Below are positions 8,415 through 19,428 of a stretch of DNA of 64,000 nucleotides, piece by piece. The notes beneath the pieces were generated by a model. That model was not told the origin of the DNA. It saw only the letters and a list, made by a program, of their open reading frames with translations, and searched no databases. The stretch covers positions 124,001-188,000 of the forward strand of contig JADBXP010000005.1 of NCBI GenBank assembly GCA_020403455.1, given 5' to 3'. The stretch's first letter is position 1; each line of letters opens with the position of its first letter. The DNA comes from Chitinophagaceae bacterium. GTDB lineage: Bacteria; Bacteroidota; Bacteroidia; Chitinophagales; Chitinophagaceae. The position numbers and the translations under genes are program-made.

Positions 8415-11330
8415 TTATTTCTTCAACAAAGCCTGATAGAGGATTTCAACAGGATGATATGCTTTTTGACCTGTGCCATCTTTTATTTGGTGGCGACAGC
8501 TCGTACCGGGTGCGGCAGTGATGGTATCTGATTTTTGATTCCGAACCGCAGGAAATAGAACCAATTCACCTATCTGCATACTGACATCGTAGTGTTCCTT
8601 TTCATAACCAAAAGATCCTGCCATACCACAACAACCGGAGGGGATCACCTTCACTTTATATCCTGCAGGAATGGACAAAATACTTACAGTATCTGTTAGT
8701 TTAGCCAATGCCTTTTGCTGACAATGTCCGTGCAACTGAATAGACAAAGATGAATCAGTGAATTGATTTCTATGAATATGCCCCTTTCTGAATTCATCTG
8801 CCAGGAATTCATCAATGAGAAAAACGTGCTTGGAGAGTTCTTTTGCTGCAGGTACGAATTTGTCATCAGATAAGTCCAGGTATTCATCCCTGAAACTTAT
8901 GATAGCAGATGGCTCCAGTCCAATGAGTGGGTTTTTTTCATTGATTATCGGGGAAAGTAATGAAATGTTTTGATGGATAATTTTTTTCGCCTGTTTCAAG
9001 AGTCCTTTTGACAACCAGGTTCTGCCACTTTCGACATGTTCGGGGATGACAACTTTATATCCCAGTGCTTCCAGTAAAAGAATGGCTTGCTGGCCAATAG
9101 CAACATCGTTGTAGTTGGTGAATTCATCACAGAAAAAGTAGATAGTCCGACCAACAGTGTTCGATGTACTTCTTCCACGCATCCAATTTCTCAAAGTTTG
9201 AGGCGCAAGTTCAGGCAGGGAACGAGGGACAGCAAACCCCACAATTTGTTTAATCCATTTACCTGTTACAGAATTTGATATCACCCAATTATAGAGTGAA
9301 GGCATTAACATGGACATTTTGGACAATGAGGTAAATCGGGCAATGAGTTGAGAACGGAAGGGTATACCATGTATATCATAGTATTGCTGCATGAATTCTG
9401 CTTTCAGCTTGGTCATATCTACATTGGAAGGACATTCGGTTTTGCATGCCTTACAACTAAGACAAAGATCCATCACCTCGTAAATTTCAGGATGGTCGAA
9501 CCGATTGACTTTTTTAGACCTTGTCAGGTATTCCCGTAAAACATTGGCCCTTGCGCGTGTGGTATCTTTTTCTTGTCTGGTTGCCATGTAAGAAGGACAC
9601 ATCGTTCCGCCTGAAACAGCCGTTTTTCTACAATCGCCAGATCCATTGCATTGTTCTGCATGTTGAAGTATATTTTGACCCTGAAACCTGAAATAGGTTT
9701 TAAATTCAGGAGTTGTTTGTCCGGCATCGTATCTCAGCGAACTATCCATCGGCGGTGTTTCAACAATTTTTCCGGTGTTAAAAATGTGTTGAGGATCCCA
9801 GACATTTTTTAACTCCACAAAGCGGAGATAGTTTTTTCTACCCACCATTTGCTCAATGAATTCACCCCGAAGTCTACCATCGCCATGCTCACCACTTAGA
9901 GAGCCACGATATTGTTGAACCAGGGTAGCAACTTCAGCTGCAATGGTTCTGAAGAGTTCATGACCTTCTTTGGTTTTCAGGTTGATGATGGGGCGCAGGT
10001 GCAATTCACCTGATCCTGCATGCGCATAATGGACTGCATGCAATTGATGTCTGGCCAATAAAGCATTGAAAGAGCGGATGTAAGCAGGAAGGTCTTCAAC
10101 CCGAACAGCAGTATCTTCAATAACAGGAACTGCTTTTTCATCACCGGGAAGATTGCTCAAAAGTCCCAACCCTGCCTTGCGCAAAGTCCATATTTTTTTG
10201 GTGTCGGCACCAAATAAAACGGGAAAGTGATATCCCAGTTCATGTTCCCGAAGGGTTGCTTCCACTTGTTGAGTGATGGCAATGATTTCTTCCCGCGAAT
10301 CGCGGCAAAATTCAATGACCAAAATGGCACCGGGATCACCTTGTACAAAGAACCTGTTTTGTGCCTGTTCCCGATTGTCTTTGGTACATTCAAGAATATA
10401 ATGGTCAATAAGTTCGCAGGCACTGGGCTGAAATGCCACAGCCAGTACATTAGCACGGAGGGACTCATCCACAGAATGAAAATGCACGCAGAGAAGACCG
10501 GTTTCAGGAGGCGGCAAGGGTTCCAGTGATAATTTAGCTGAAGTTATGAAAGCAAGGGTACCTTCCGAACCTGCTAACAATCTACAGAAATTGAAGGATG
10601 GGCCACCAGCAATAAAGGGATCTGCTGTCATCAACTGATCAAGCGCATACCCTGTGTTTCTTCTTTCGATATCCGGATGCGGAAAACCTTCTTCAATTTC
10701 TTGTCTGGTGTCAGGTGAACTCAACAATTTTCTTATGTGCCGATAGATTTCTCCTTCCCGGCCGGGCAACTCGCATTTTGCATGGAACTGCTCTGTAGTT
10801 AGGTTACCAAAAACAACCTCCGATCCATCGGATAAAAAGGCAGTTACTTCCAGCAGGTGCTCACGGGTACTTTTATAAAGAATAGAATTAGATCCACAGG
10901 AATTGTTACCAATCATTCCACCAATCATGGCCCTGTTGGCGGTGGATGTCTCCGGCGCAAAAAACAATCCGTGTGGACGAAGCCATTGATTCAAATCATC
11001 CCGAATGACCCCGGGTTCAACACGTACCCAGCGTTCGTTAACATTCAATTCCACTATTCGATTGAGATGACGGGAAACATCAACTACCATTCCATCTCCA
11101 ACTACTTGTCCAGCCAACGAAGTACCTCCGGCGCGGGGTATCAGTGAAACAGAGTGCTTTTGTGCAAATTGAATTAGGGTGGAGAGATCATCTTTGTTTT
11201 GAGGTAGGGTGACGGCAGCTGGAATCTCTCTATAAGCTGAAGCATCAGTTGCATAAATGATTTTACTAAGGTCATCTGTATGTAATTCACCTTGCAATTT
11301 TTCTTTGAGTTCCGACAAACCTAGCTGCAT
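8415..11330 (-). CDS. FAD-linked oxidase with Fe-S and CCG domains, YdiJ-like paralogue
   Basis: The 971-residue protein repeats the layout of its downstream neighbour: FAD-binding domain (RAGGTSLAGQVVG, FAPETSTANRAMIGGMIGNN), FAD-oxidase C domain (HYAHAGSGELHLRP, GEHGDGRLRGEF), a CNGSGDCR...CP ferredoxin motif near 558 and CLSCKACKTECP near 623, and a C-terminal GCCGMAGSFG near 899. The first CCG half is degenerate: where the paralogue has CCGQLFSSKG this one has SGRTWLSKG near 768. It resembles YdiJ-type enzymes, which oxidise D-2-hydroxyglutarate or related acids. It is the first gene of a two-gene run and is divergent from the propeller protein at 11516. Confidence 0.87.
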   Translation of the reverse strand: MQLGLSELKEKLQGELHTDDLSKIIYATDASAYREIPAAVTLPQNKDDLSTLIQFAQKHSVSLIPRAGGTSLAGQVVGDGMVVDVSRHLNRIVELNVNERWVRVEPGVIRDDLNQWLRPHGLFFAPETSTANRAMIGGMIGNNSCGSNSILYKSTREHLLEVTAFLSDGSEVVFGNLTTEQFHAKCELPGREGEIYRHIRKLLSSPDTRQEIEEGFPHPDIERRNTGYALDQLMTADPFIAGGPSFNFCRLLAGSEGTLAFITSAKLSLEPLPPPETGLLCVHFHSVDESLRANVLAVAFQPSACELIDHYILECTKDNREQAQNRFFVQGDPGAILVIEFCRDSREEIIAITQQVEATLREHELGYHFPVLFGADTKKIWTLRKAGLGLLSNLPGDEKAVPVIEDTAVRVEDLPAYIRSFNALLARHQLHAVHYAHAGSGELHLRPIINLKTKEGHELFRTIAAEVATLVQQYRGSLSGEHGDGRLRGEFIEQMVGRKNYLRFVELKNVWDPQHIFNTGKIVETPPMDSSLRYDAGQTTPEFKTYFRFQGQNILQHAEQCNGSGDCRKTAVSGGTMCPSYMATRQEKDTTRARANVLREYLTRSKKVNRFDHPEIYEVMDLCLSCKACKTECPSNVDMTKLKAEFMQQYYDIHGIPFRSQLIARFTSLSKMSMLMPSLYNWVISNSVTGKWIKQIVGFAVPRSLPELAPQTLRNWMRGRSTSNTVGRTIYFFCDEFTNYNDVAIGQQAILLLEALGYKVVIPEHVESGRTWLSKGLLKQAKKIIHQNISLLSPIINEKNPLIGLEPSAIISFRDEYLDLSDDKFVPAAKELSKHVFLIDEFLADEFRKGHIHRNQFTDSSLSIQLHGHCQQKALAKLTDTVSILSIPAGYKVKVIPSGCCGMAGSFGYEKEHYDVSMQIGELVLFPAVRNQKSDTITAAPGTSCRHQIKDGTGQKAYHPVEILYQALLKK

Positions 11331-11515
11331 GCGTCTAATCTTTACATAAAAAACAAATTTAACACAATTAGACCAGTAAGGGGGTTGTTGAATCAGCTAA
11401 TTCAATGGATTGAGCTCCTTTCATTTCAATAAACCCGAGTTATTAACAGTCATGCAAAGACAGCTAAAAAAATCAGTACCTTAGACAACTTAGTTTTTCA
11501 TCTTATTTTTTTATT

Positions 11516-14500
11516 ATGAAACGAATTATTGTCTACATTTTAGGAATTTTTTCATTCCAAAGCATTTTAGCCCAGGAGAATGTGGTAAGCCCTGCTCCTT
11601 CTGGCGGAAACAGTTATTATCAACCCCTGATCTGGCGCAATGCAGGACCTATGCGCGGTGGTCGTTCCGTAACGGCAACCGGTGTACCTGGAAATAACCA
11701 GATTTACTATATGGGAACAACCGGGGGCGGTGTTTGGAAAACAGAGGATGCCGGACTGAACTGGAAAAATATATCCGATGGATATTTTAAAACCGGCTCT
11801 GTTGGGGCTGTTGCTGTTGCGCCTTCTGATGCCAATGTTGTATATGTGGGTATGGGGGAACATGCTCCGCGTGGGGTGATGACTTCTTACGGAGATGGCG
11901 TTTATCGCTCAACTGATGCCGGAAAAACCTGGAAGCATTTAGGCCTGGAGCTTACCAGACACATCGCCAACATCAGAATTCATCCCAATAACCCTGATGT
12001 AGCTTATGTTGCTGCCCAGGGTCCTCTCCACGGTCCATCTCCAGACCGAGGTGTATTCAGAACAGAGAATGGAGGTAAAACCTGGAAAAGACTTCTGTAC
12101 ATAGATGAAAACACAGGATGTGTTGATCTGGCGATTGATCCAACCAATCCCCGAATCTTATATGCAGCTATGTGGGAACATCGCCGTTTGCCCTGGAAAG
12201 TCATCAGTGGAGGAAAGGGTTCGGGACTGTACAAAAGCAAAGATGGAGGGGATACCTGGGAGAAAATTCAGGAAGGTTTGCCCAAAGAATTGGGGAAAAT
12301 GAGTATTAATCTTGCAGGAGGAAACCCTGAAAAACTCTACTTGATCGTCGAAAGCGATACTGAAAAGGAGCAAGGTGGATTGTTTGTTTCCAATGATGCA
12401 GGGGGACGCTGGAACAGGGTGAGCAAAGATCATCGCTTGGTTCAAAGAGCCTGGTATTATATTGAAGCAGCAACAGACCCCAAGGATCCCAACACAATTT
12501 ATGTCTTGAACTCTCCGGCAATAAAGTCTATTGACGGAGGAAGAACTTGGGAATCATTCCGGGCACCCCATGGTGATTATCACCAGTTATGGATCAATCC
12601 CGATAATCCAAAGAACATGATTGTTGCGAATGATGGTGGGGCTTCTATCAGCTTCAATGGGGGGCAATCTTGGTCATCACAAGACAACCAGCCTACTGCC
12701 CAATTTTACCGCATCAATGCGGATAATCTGTTCCCCTACAACCTGTATGCAGGTCAACAAGACAATACATCTGTGAAACTGGCAAGTATGGGTTCTTCCT
12801 GGGGAGGTAGAATTAGTGAACGTGATTGGTCTTATTCCGCCGGAGGTGAATCTGCGTTTCTGGCATTTGATCCCGACCAACCCGACCATGTCATGGGAGG
12901 AAGTTATCAAGGTACTATTGGGTTGTTGATGACCAAAATCAATGAGCAACACAACATAATGGAATACCCGGTTCAATACCAGGCACTTGATCCAAAAGAT
13001 ATGACCTACCGGTTCAATTGGAATGCACCGATCATTCATTCATTGCACCAAAAAGGGGTATTTTATCATGCCGGAAACAGATTATTCAAGACTTCCAACC
13101 TGGGTAAATCATGGGAAGTGATTTCTCCTGATCTGACCACACACGATACTACGAAGATGGGAAAAAGTGGCGGCCCCTATACCAATGAAGGTGCAGGAGG
13201 TGAAAACTATTGCACCATTACCTATGTGGCAGAATCACCCCACGAAAATGGGGTAATGTATACCGGTAGTGATGATGGCATGGTTTACATTACGCGCAAT
13301 GGCGGAAAAGATTGGACGAACATTTCTCCTGAAGGAATTCGTGGAAATCAGGTCAATGCAATTGAAGTATCCCCGCACAGTAAGGGTACTGTTTATCTGG
13401 CAGTACACCGGTATAAATTGAACGATTTCACACCTTTTATCTACAAATCAACAGACTACGGAACAACCTGGACAAAAATTCAAACCGGTATTCCTTATGG
13501 TGCTTATGTGAGGGTTGTTCGGGAAGACAATGAAGTAAAGGATCTATTATATGCAGGTACAGAGATAGGATTTTATATTTCGTATAATGGTGGTAGAAAC
13601 TGGCAGCAGCTACAATTGAATTTACCTGTTACCCCCATCACAGATTTAAAACTTCATCAGGATCATTTGCTGGCAAGTACACAAGGAAGAGCATTTTGGA
13701 TATTAGATGACCTTACACCTTTGCGAAAAAATGCTGCAACCATAAAAGACAGCTTTGCCCTATTGTCGGTTAAAGATGCCTATCGCTTATCAGCGGGAAG
13801 TCCTTTAAATCAGTTATTTCCCGGTGACAAGGAACCTAGAACCATCAATACAACAATGGCCAATCCTGTGACAGGTGCTCAATTTTTCTTCCATATTCTG
13901 GGAAAAGAAACAGTTAAAAGTGCCACGATTGAAATTTTAGATGCTGCAGGAAACAACATCCGAACCTACTACATGCAGAAACCGGTCAATAGACAAGGAA
14001 ATAATCAACTGCAAGATGATCCGGCAATTGAAGTTCGCAATGGTCTTAACAGATTTGTTTGGGATTTGTGCCACCGCAATCTGCCTACCATTGATAATGT
14101 TTTAATTGAAGGCAGTGACAAAGGACGCATGGTTGTACCCGGAAATTATACAGTACGACTTACAATTAACGGCAAGTCTCAATCCCAAAATTTCAAAGTC
14201 CATACTGATCCACGACAACTTAAAGAATATCCTTCACTTGTAACTGCTGAGGCCTATCAGGAGCAGGAAAAACTTTTACAACTTTTGTCAAATGATGTGG
14301 AAGAAATTCATGTTGCAGTAACCCAAATGCACAAATTACAACAACAATTAAAAGAATTGAGGGAAAGAACTGAAGACAATTCAACTTTTGATACACTGTA
14401 TCGACATGCCGGAAGTATCCTGGAAAAAATACAAGATTGGGAAGCGCAACTCATACAGCGGAAATCTCAAACCAATGATGATGTGATCAATTTTGTCAAC

Positions 14501-14704
14501 AAATTAAGCGCCAACATCATTTTTGTAAAGGGAGAAGCTGAGGGAAATGTGCCCTACATCACAGAAGGCCATATTAAAAGAACCCAGGATCTGCATACTG
14601 AATGGTTAAAATACCGCAACCAACAGCAGGCACTCCTCCAAGGTGATATCCGAATACTCAATGAGAATTGCCGCAAACTAAACTGGAATGTTATAAGTTA
14701 CTAA
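11516..14704 (+). CDS. Secreted VPS10/sortilin-type beta-propeller protein
   Basis: The 1062-residue protein begins with a Sec signal (cut probably after FQSILA) and is followed by repeated blades of the sortilin/BNR type: Asp-box-like motifs such as [60 protein letters not shown] and [10 protein letters not shown]. The propeller covers roughly residues 40-730; the C-terminal third holds a beta-sandwich-like part and a coiled-coil-rich stretch (about 925-1050). Such proteins are commonly annotated as glycosyl hydrolases, but no catalytic residues are recognisable, so protein or glycan binding is as likely. A peptidase gene follows after 13 bases, suggesting a shared role in degrading extracellular peptides. 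Confidence 0.82.
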   Translation: MKRIIVYILGIFSFQSILAQENVVSPAPSGGNSYYQPLIWRNAGPMRGGRSVTATGVPGNNQIYYMGTTGGGVWKTEDAGLNWKNISDGYFKTGSVGAVAVAPSDANVVYVGMGEHAPRGVMTSYGDGVYRSTDAGKTWKHLGLELTRHIANIRIHPNNPDVAYVAAQGPLHGPSPDRGVFRTENGGKTWKRLLYIDENTGCVDLAIDPTNPRILYAAMWEHRRLPWKVISGGKGSGLYKSKDGGDTWEKIQEGLPKELGKMSINLAGGNPEKLYLIVESDTEKEQGGLFVSNDAGGRWNRVSKDHRLVQRAWYYIEAATDPKDPNTIYVLNSPAIKSIDGGRTWESFRAPHGDYHQLWINPDNPKNMIVANDGGASISFNGGQSWSSQDNQPTAQFYRINADNLFPYNLYAGQQDNTSVKLASMGSSWGGRISERDWSYSAGGESAFLAFDPDQPDHVMGGSYQGTIGLLMTKINEQHNIMEYPVQYQALDPKDMTYRFNWNAPIIHSLHQKGVFYHAGNRLFKTSNLGKSWEVISPDLTTHDTTKMGKSGGPYTNEGAGGENYCTITYVAESPHENGVMYTGSDDGMVYITRNGGKDWTNISPEGIRGNQVNAIEVSPHSKGTVYLAVHRYKLNDFTPFIYKSTDYGTTWTKIQTGIPYGAYVRVVREDNEVKDLLYAGTEIGFYISYNGGRNWQQLQLNLPVTPITDLKLHQDHLLASTQGRAFWILDDLTPLRKNAATIKDSFALLSVKDAYRLSAGSPLNQLFPGDKEPRTINTTMANPVTGAQFFFHILGKETVKSATIEILDAAGNNIRTYYMQKPVNRQGNNQLQDDPAIEVRNGLNRFVWDLCHRNLPTIDNVLIEGSDKGRMVVPGNYTVRLTINGKSQSQNFKVHTDPRQLKEYPSLVTAEAYQEQEKLLQLLSNDVEEIHVAVTQMHKLQQQLKELRERTEDNSTFDTLYRHAGSILEKIQDWEAQLIQRKSQTNDDVINFVNKLSANIIFVKGEAEGNVPYITEGHIKRTQDLHTEWLKYRNQQQALLQGDIRILNENCRKLNWNVISY

Positions 14705-14717
14705 TCAAATAAATACC

Positions 14718-16691
14718 ATGAAATTATCCCCCAAATTTTATTTTATACTGCTTGTATTATTAGTAGTTAAAGAAGCATCTGCACAACGTTGGATAGGACC
14801 CAATGATGTCTACAGAGTTAATAACATTGGTTCCCCTAAAATTTCACCGGAGGGCAATTGGATACTCTATTCACACGTAACAGTTGATTCTGCTAAGGAT
14901 AAGAACCAATCTAAACTTTATATGGTAAGCTCAGATGGATCTGAGACTGTATCATTGACCGAACAAACGAAGAGTTTTTCAGGTGCCAACTGGAGCCCGG
15001 ATGGGAAATACATTTCATTTATGGCGGCTGGAAAGGAGGACAAAGAAGGCAGCCAACTTTATTTACTGGATCGCAGAGGTGGTGAAGCAAAACAACAGAC
15101 ACATATCAAAGGGGAAATCAGCTCCTATCAGTGGTTCCCCGATGGTAAACGTATTTTATTTACCATACGTGATTACAATTATGCCGATACGGCCAAAACC
15201 AATATTCGCAAGCCGTATGAAATAGATAGATATCAATTCAAGCAAGATTATGAGGGTTATCTGGACAATCGAAAAACCCATTTATACATTTGGCATATCC
15301 AGGAAAAGAAACTGGATACACTCACCAAAGGCAAATTTGATGAAAGAGATGCAGATATCAGCCCAGATGGAAGCCGCGTTGTTTTCAGCAGCAACATAAG
15401 TGCGGATCCCGATAAAAATGACAATACAGATATATTTCTTATAGCGGCAAAAGCAGGATCTGTTCCAGTACAACTCACTGATTTTAAAGGTGGAGATCGC
15501 AACGCTAAGTTCAGTCCGGATGGCCAAAAAATTGCTTATGTAAGAAGTGCGAGTGATATGGCATTTGATATGTATGACATTAAATTGCTGGTAGCAATGG
15601 ATTTAGCTACTAAAAAATCAACAGTTCTGTCAGCAGGAATTGACAGAAGTGTGGATGGAGTAACCTGGACGAGAGAGGGTGATGCTGTGATTTCAACAGT
15701 TGAGGATGATCGATACCAATTTTTTTATCGATTTGGATTAAGTGGCAATGATGCCAAACCCATTACACCAGCAGACGGAGTTTACAGTTCTTTTCATATG
15801 AATAACAAGGGTGACAGGGTAGCACTTTTTTCCAATCCCCATAGGCCCAACGAAATTTGTATTTGGAGAAACAATCGATTTGAAACCATCACCAAGCTGC
15901 AAGATGGATTCGTGGCACCCTTGAAACGCATGCATGTTCGTGGAATATCTGCGATTAGTTCAGATAAGAACCAGGTAAATGGAATATTGTATACCACTGA
16001 TTCCACTGCAACCAAACAACCATTGGTGTTGTTCATTCATGGGGGTCCGACTGCGCAGGATGAATTTGGATTTGATCTGTACCGACAAATTCTAGCAGGT
16101 GCAGGCTATACCGTTGTAGCTGTGAACTATCGGGGTAGCACCGGCCGAGGTGCTGCTTATACTAAGAGTATTTTTGCAGATTGGGGCAACAAGGAAGTAA
16201 AAGATATTTTGGCCATAACAGAATCACTCATCAAAACAGGCCTGGTAGACTCTAACAGAATGGCCATTGCAGGATGGAGTTACGGAGGGATATTGACCAA
16301 CTATACCATAGCCACAGATAACCGCTTTAAAGCAGCAGTTAGTGGCGCAGGAAGTTCTCTGACATTGTCCTTTTATGGTTCTGACCAGTACATAACTCAA
16401 TATGAAAATGAATTGGGGAAACCATGGGAAAATCCCCAAAAGTGGTTGAGCTTGTCTTACCCGTTCTTCCAGGTTAAAAAAATCAAGACTCCCACTATTT
16501 TTATGGCCAGCCAAGCCGACTTCAATGTACCCGTAATTGGAGCAGAGCAAATGTACCAGGCCTTTAAATCAGAGGGAATTCCTACGCAATTGATTATTTA
16601 TCCGAATCAGAATCATGGAATCAGTGTTCCCAGCTATCTCATCCATCGTTTCAATGCCCACATCAACTGGTTCAAAAAATACATGCCATGA
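14718..16691 (+). CDS. Prolyl oligopeptidase family (S9) peptidase with PD40 propeller
   Basis: The 657-residue secreted protein has a signal peptide (ending EASA), a WD40-like beta-propeller with PD40 repeats (ISPEGNWILY, WSPDGKYISF, ISPDGSRVVF, FSPDGQKIAY) up to about residue 400, and an alpha/beta-hydrolase domain. The catalytic triad is visible: Ser521 in GWSYGG, Asp601 in SQADFNVP and His633 in NQNHGI; HGGPTAQD forms the oxyanion-hole region. S9 enzymes of this type cleave short peptides, often after proline or as dipeptidyl peptidases, in the periplasm. It sits between the propeller protein and a TspO-like gene that overlaps its last four bases. Confidence 0.92.
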   Translation: MKLSPKFYFILLVLLVVKEASAQRWIGPNDVYRVNNIGSPKISPEGNWILYSHVTVDSAKDKNQSKLYMVSSDGSETVSLTEQTKSFSGANWSPDGKYISFMAAGKEDKEGSQLYLLDRRGGEAKQQTHIKGEISSYQWFPDGKRILFTIRDYNYADTAKTNIRKPYEIDRYQFKQDYEGYLDNRKTHLYIWHIQEKKLDTLTKGKFDERDADISPDGSRVVFSSNISADPDKNDNTDIFLIAAKAGSVPVQLTDFKGGDRNAKFSPDGQKIAYVRSASDMAFDMYDIKLLVAMDLATKKSTVLSAGIDRSVDGVTWTREGDAVISTVEDDRYQFFYRFGLSGNDAKPITPADGVYSSFHMNNKGDRVALFSNPHRPNEICIWRNNRFETITKLQDGFVAPLKRMHVRGISAISSDKNQVNGILYTTDSTATKQPLVLFIHGGPTAQDEFGFDLYRQILAGAGYTVVAVNYRGSTGRGAAYTKSIFADWGNKEVKDILAITESLIKTGLVDSNRMAIAGWSYGGILTNYTIATDNRFKAAVSGAGSSLTLSFYGSDQYITQYENELGKPWENPQKWLSLSYPFFQVKKIKTPTIFMASQADFNVPVIGAEQMYQAFKSEGIPTQLIIYPNQNHGISVPSYLIHRFNAHINWFKKYMP

Positions 16692-17509
16692 GTATTTTTA
16701 GGTCATCCAACCATGCAAGTATTCTGTGGTGCTGGCTCGCCTGGTTTGCTATGATAGCGGTCAATGCAATGGCAAATATCCTTCCCATCAATGGATATAA
16801 TACAGGAGAGATTTCAGCTTTTTATCCTAATAAATTTGTTCCCGCAGGTTTTACTTTCTCTATCTGGGGTATTATATATTTACTATTGCTGGCATACAAC
16901 ATCACAATTACCATTTTTCTCACCAAGAGCAGTCTGGCTATTCACCCGGCACAAGAATATATACAAAGGGTGAACCGTTTTTATTGGTGGAGTTGTGTAT
17001 TCAATATACTATGGATACTTTGTTGGCATTTTTTACAAATAGAAATAAGCTTATTGGTAATGCTTCTACTTTTAATTGCGCTCATACGGCTATTTGCCAA
17101 TGGTCGCAAAGGGATTCGAATGTTTCCATTGTGGTTGCAAACCTTACTGATCGCCCCATTCACTGTTTATTTAGGATGGATCAGTGTAGCAACCATTGCC
17201 AATGTAACAGCATATCTTGTTAAGATCAATTGGATGGGAGGTCCGTTGGAGCCGGAAATCTGGAGTGCGGTCATGATTACCATTGCCATTGTTCTATCAC
17301 TTTTCATGTTATTGCGTTTTCGTATTGCCGGCTTCCCCTTAACCATTGCATGGGCCTTGTGGGGCATTCGAGCTGCACAGGGACCGCATTCGGAACTGCT
17401 ATGGAGACTAAGTTCTGCAGGTGTTATCTGCTTATTGGTGGTAGTTATCATAGAAAGGATAGTGACTTACTTTTTTACTTCCAATAATTTTAAGACCATC
17501 GGCTGGTGA
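16688..17509 (+). CDS. TspO/MBR-related membrane protein
   Basis: The 273-residue protein is almost entirely hydrophobic with about seven or eight membrane segments. Near residues 44-65 it has YPNKFVPAGFTFSIWGIIY, which corresponds to the TspO motif in which Pro and Trp residues follow the first helix, and it is Trp-rich throughout. TspO/MBR proteins bind porphyrins and sterol-like ligands; this one is longer than the usual 150-160 residues, so it belongs to the extended bacterial branch whose ligand is unknown. Its ATG overlaps the TGA of the peptidase gene, implying cotranscription. Confidence 0.7.
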   Translation: MSIFRSSNHASILWCWLAWFAMIAVNAMANILPINGYNTGEISAFYPNKFVPAGFTFSIWGIIYLLLLAYNITITIFLTKSSLAIHPAQEYIQRVNRFYWWSCVFNILWILCWHFLQIEISLLVMLLLLIALIRLFANGRKGIRMFPLWLQTLLIAPFTVYLGWISVATIANVTAYLVKINWMGGPLEPEIWSAVMITIAIVLSLFMLLRFRIAGFPLTIAWALWGIRAAQGPHSELLWRLSSAGVICLLVVVIIERIVTYFFTSNNFKTIGW

Positions 17510-17657
17510 AAATGTAGTTACCGACGGTGAATGTTCATTTATTATATCGTAAAAAATCAAGCAGAACATGGGATCCTAAAACTTTTTCCATGTTTGAGCT
17601 GATGCTGTAACAGTCGTTTAAGATTGAACAAGCAATTCACTGTCATTTTTTTTACTA

Positions 17658-17665
17658 TATATTTG
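17658..17665 (+). promoter_or_regulatory. -7 box TATATTTG upstream of the DUF6268 gene
   Basis: This is an exact TAnnTTTG element 30 bases before the ATG at 17696. No clear TTG is found at the expected -33 distance, so only the -7 box is supported. Confidence 0.5.
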
Positions 17666-17695
17666 TATCATTGAGAAAACCAGAATTTTACTTGC

Positions 17696-18718
17696 ATGAA
17701 AAAAATAAATCTATTTCTGACATTATTGATTCCAGTAATGCTATCTGCCCAGCAGACAGATACTGCTGAGGTTTTTGATTACAGTAAGTTTGGTGATGCG
17801 GAAGGTGTTAAACGCTTTTGTACCCAGAAAGTTTTGAACCAAACTCCACAGCGCATCATAAGTATCGGGTACGAATACCAGGGTGATTTTCACATGCCAT
17901 CCGTACCAGTTTCTGCCATGTTACCTGCCATGCAGGATTTCCATGTCAACAGAGTAAACTCCTATCGATTCCAATTGAACCTGCCATTGGTTTCTACTAC
18001 CAAACTCATCTGGCAATTGGGAGCAAATTTCTGGAGCAGCAGATTCGCTGTAGAGAAACCGAATACCAATTTATTTGCCAATGGCTTGAATAATACAGCA
18101 ATGGTAAGTGCAGGAATCAATACAACTGTTTTCAAGCCATTGAATGAAAAAAACTTTCTCATTTTCCAGGCCAGTCTTGATGGGAATGGTGTATTTCAAC
18201 GCATCAGTGACGTAAACGGAAAGGCATTCACTGTTAGTGGCGCAGCTGTTTATGGCTGGAAAAAATCAGAAAAGAACATGATTGGGGTGGGTATTGGCAG
18301 AACATACAGGGCAGGACAAGTCATTCACTTACCGGTATTGTTTTGGAATAAAACTTTCAATGACCATTGGGGAATGGAATTGTTTTTGCCTGGGCGAGGC
18401 TATCTGCGCTACAATGTATCAACTTCCAATATTTTTCAATTGGGATATGAATTGGAAGGAAATCAATTTTGGATGGGCCTCCCGAACAGTCCGAATGGAA
18501 CAGTATTCATCCAGCGCAGTGAGTTGAAACCAAGAATTATGTGGGATAAAAAATTAAGTGGTTTTATTTGGCTGAATGCGCAAGCTGGATTGCGATACAA
18601 CTGGAGATTTGACGTAATGAATCAATATGATGCCCGCAAAGACAACCTGAGGTATTTCACCAGTAACCTGGGTAACCCACTCTTTTTCAGCATCAGTTTG
18701 AACTTCGTATCTCCCTAA
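17696..18718 (+). CDS. DUF6268 outer-membrane beta-barrel protein
   Basis: The 340-residue protein has a Sec signal (ending MLSAQ) and then alternating strands typical of an outer-membrane barrel, ending with an aromatic C-terminal region (FFSISLNFVSP). Motifs such as ISIGYEYQG, TTKLIWQLGANFW and PGRGYLRYNVS match the DUF6268 family of Bacteroidota. No transport or enzymatic role is established for the family. The gene has its own -7 box and is followed by a strong hairpin terminator shared with the convergent DUF2147 gene, so it is monocistronic. Confidence 0.75.
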   Translation: MKKINLFLTLLIPVMLSAQQTDTAEVFDYSKFGDAEGVKRFCTQKVLNQTPQRIISIGYEYQGDFHMPSVPVSAMLPAMQDFHVNRVNSYRFQLNLPLVSTTKLIWQLGANFWSSRFAVEKPNTNLFANGLNNTAMVSAGINTTVFKPLNEKNFLIFQASLDGNGVFQRISDVNGKAFTVSGAAVYGWKKSEKNMIGVGIGRTYRAGQVIHLPVLFWNKTFNDHWGMELFLPGRGYLRYNVSTSNIFQLGYELEGNQFWMGLPNSPNGTVFIQRSELKPRIMWDKKLSGFIWLNAQAGLRYNWRFDVMNQYDARKDNLRYFTSNLGNPLFFSISLNFVSP

Positions 18719-18747
18719 AAAAAAACAGACTTTTTGCACATCGGATA

Positions 18748-18774
18748 AAAAAAGCCCTGATTTCAGGGCTTTTT
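18748..18774. terminator. Bidirectional intrinsic terminator
   Basis: AAAAAGCCCTGA-TT-TCAGGGCTTTTT forms a near-perfect GC-containing hairpin with A and T runs on its two sides. It lies between the convergent DUF6268 and DUF2147 genes and can serve both. Confidence 0.85.
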
Positions 18775-18806
18775 AATTACTATCAGTAAGAGTGAATGTG
18801 CAAATA

Positions 18807-19298
18807 TTATTTAGCTACCTGCCTTGTCCATACATCGGTTCTACCAATTAGCGAAACTCCAATATAGCCTCTTACTTCCAGCGTATTGGGATTATCCATT
18901 TTCATGGTACAAGAGTAGGTATTTCCATTTTTGGGATCATAGATATTTCCATCTTCCCATACATTTTCTCCTTTGTGAACAAACCCCCAAACATTGATAA
19001 GACCGAGAATAGGTCTCGAACGAACAGATTCATCGGGATGGTTCTTATCGACTTTTGGTTTGCCGGTTTCCGGGTCATTGGGTTCCTTTAACCAAACAAT
19101 TTTTCCCTGGTATTTATCGCCATTTTTATAAATCCGCACCATGGCAGTACCTTCCCCCGTTTTCCATACGCCTACAATTGCATCGGAATTAGCCGGTGGT
19201 GTAGTAAATGATGAGAACATAAACACCAGAAAAAATAATGCAAATGCTGTAAAAATTGAATTGGTTAGAATACCAGACTTGTGTTGAAAAAGTTTCAT
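18807..19298 (-). CDS. DUF2147 secreted protein
   Basis: The 163-residue protein has an N-terminal hydrophobic signal/anchor (about residues 13-35) and a DUF2147 domain: IVGVWKTGEGTAMVRIYK, YQGKIVWLKEP, GNIYDPKNGNTYSCTM, EVRGYIGVSLIGRTDVWTR. The family forms a small lipocalin-like barrel and is found in secreted proteins of unknown function. It ends at the shared terminator and starts in a 130-base spacer before the sulfur block, so it is probably a single-gene unit. Confidence 0.87.
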   Translation of the reverse strand: MKLFQHKSGILTNSIFTAFALFFLVFMFSSFTTPPANSDAIVGVWKTGEGTAMVRIYKNGDKYQGKIVWLKEPNDPETGKPKVDKNHPDESVRSRPILGLINVWGFVHKGENVWEDGNIYDPKNGNTYSCTMKMDNPNTLEVRGYIGVSLIGRTDVWTRQVAK

Positions 19299-19428
19299 AT
19301 CTAAAATGATTTAATACAAAATTATAGAAAATCATTCAGAAGATCGTAGGCAAAGACACCTGTTTTGATGAAACATTATTTCAGAACAAGGGCCTATGTT
19401 TCAACAATAAAAAGCGAGCATTTGCCTT

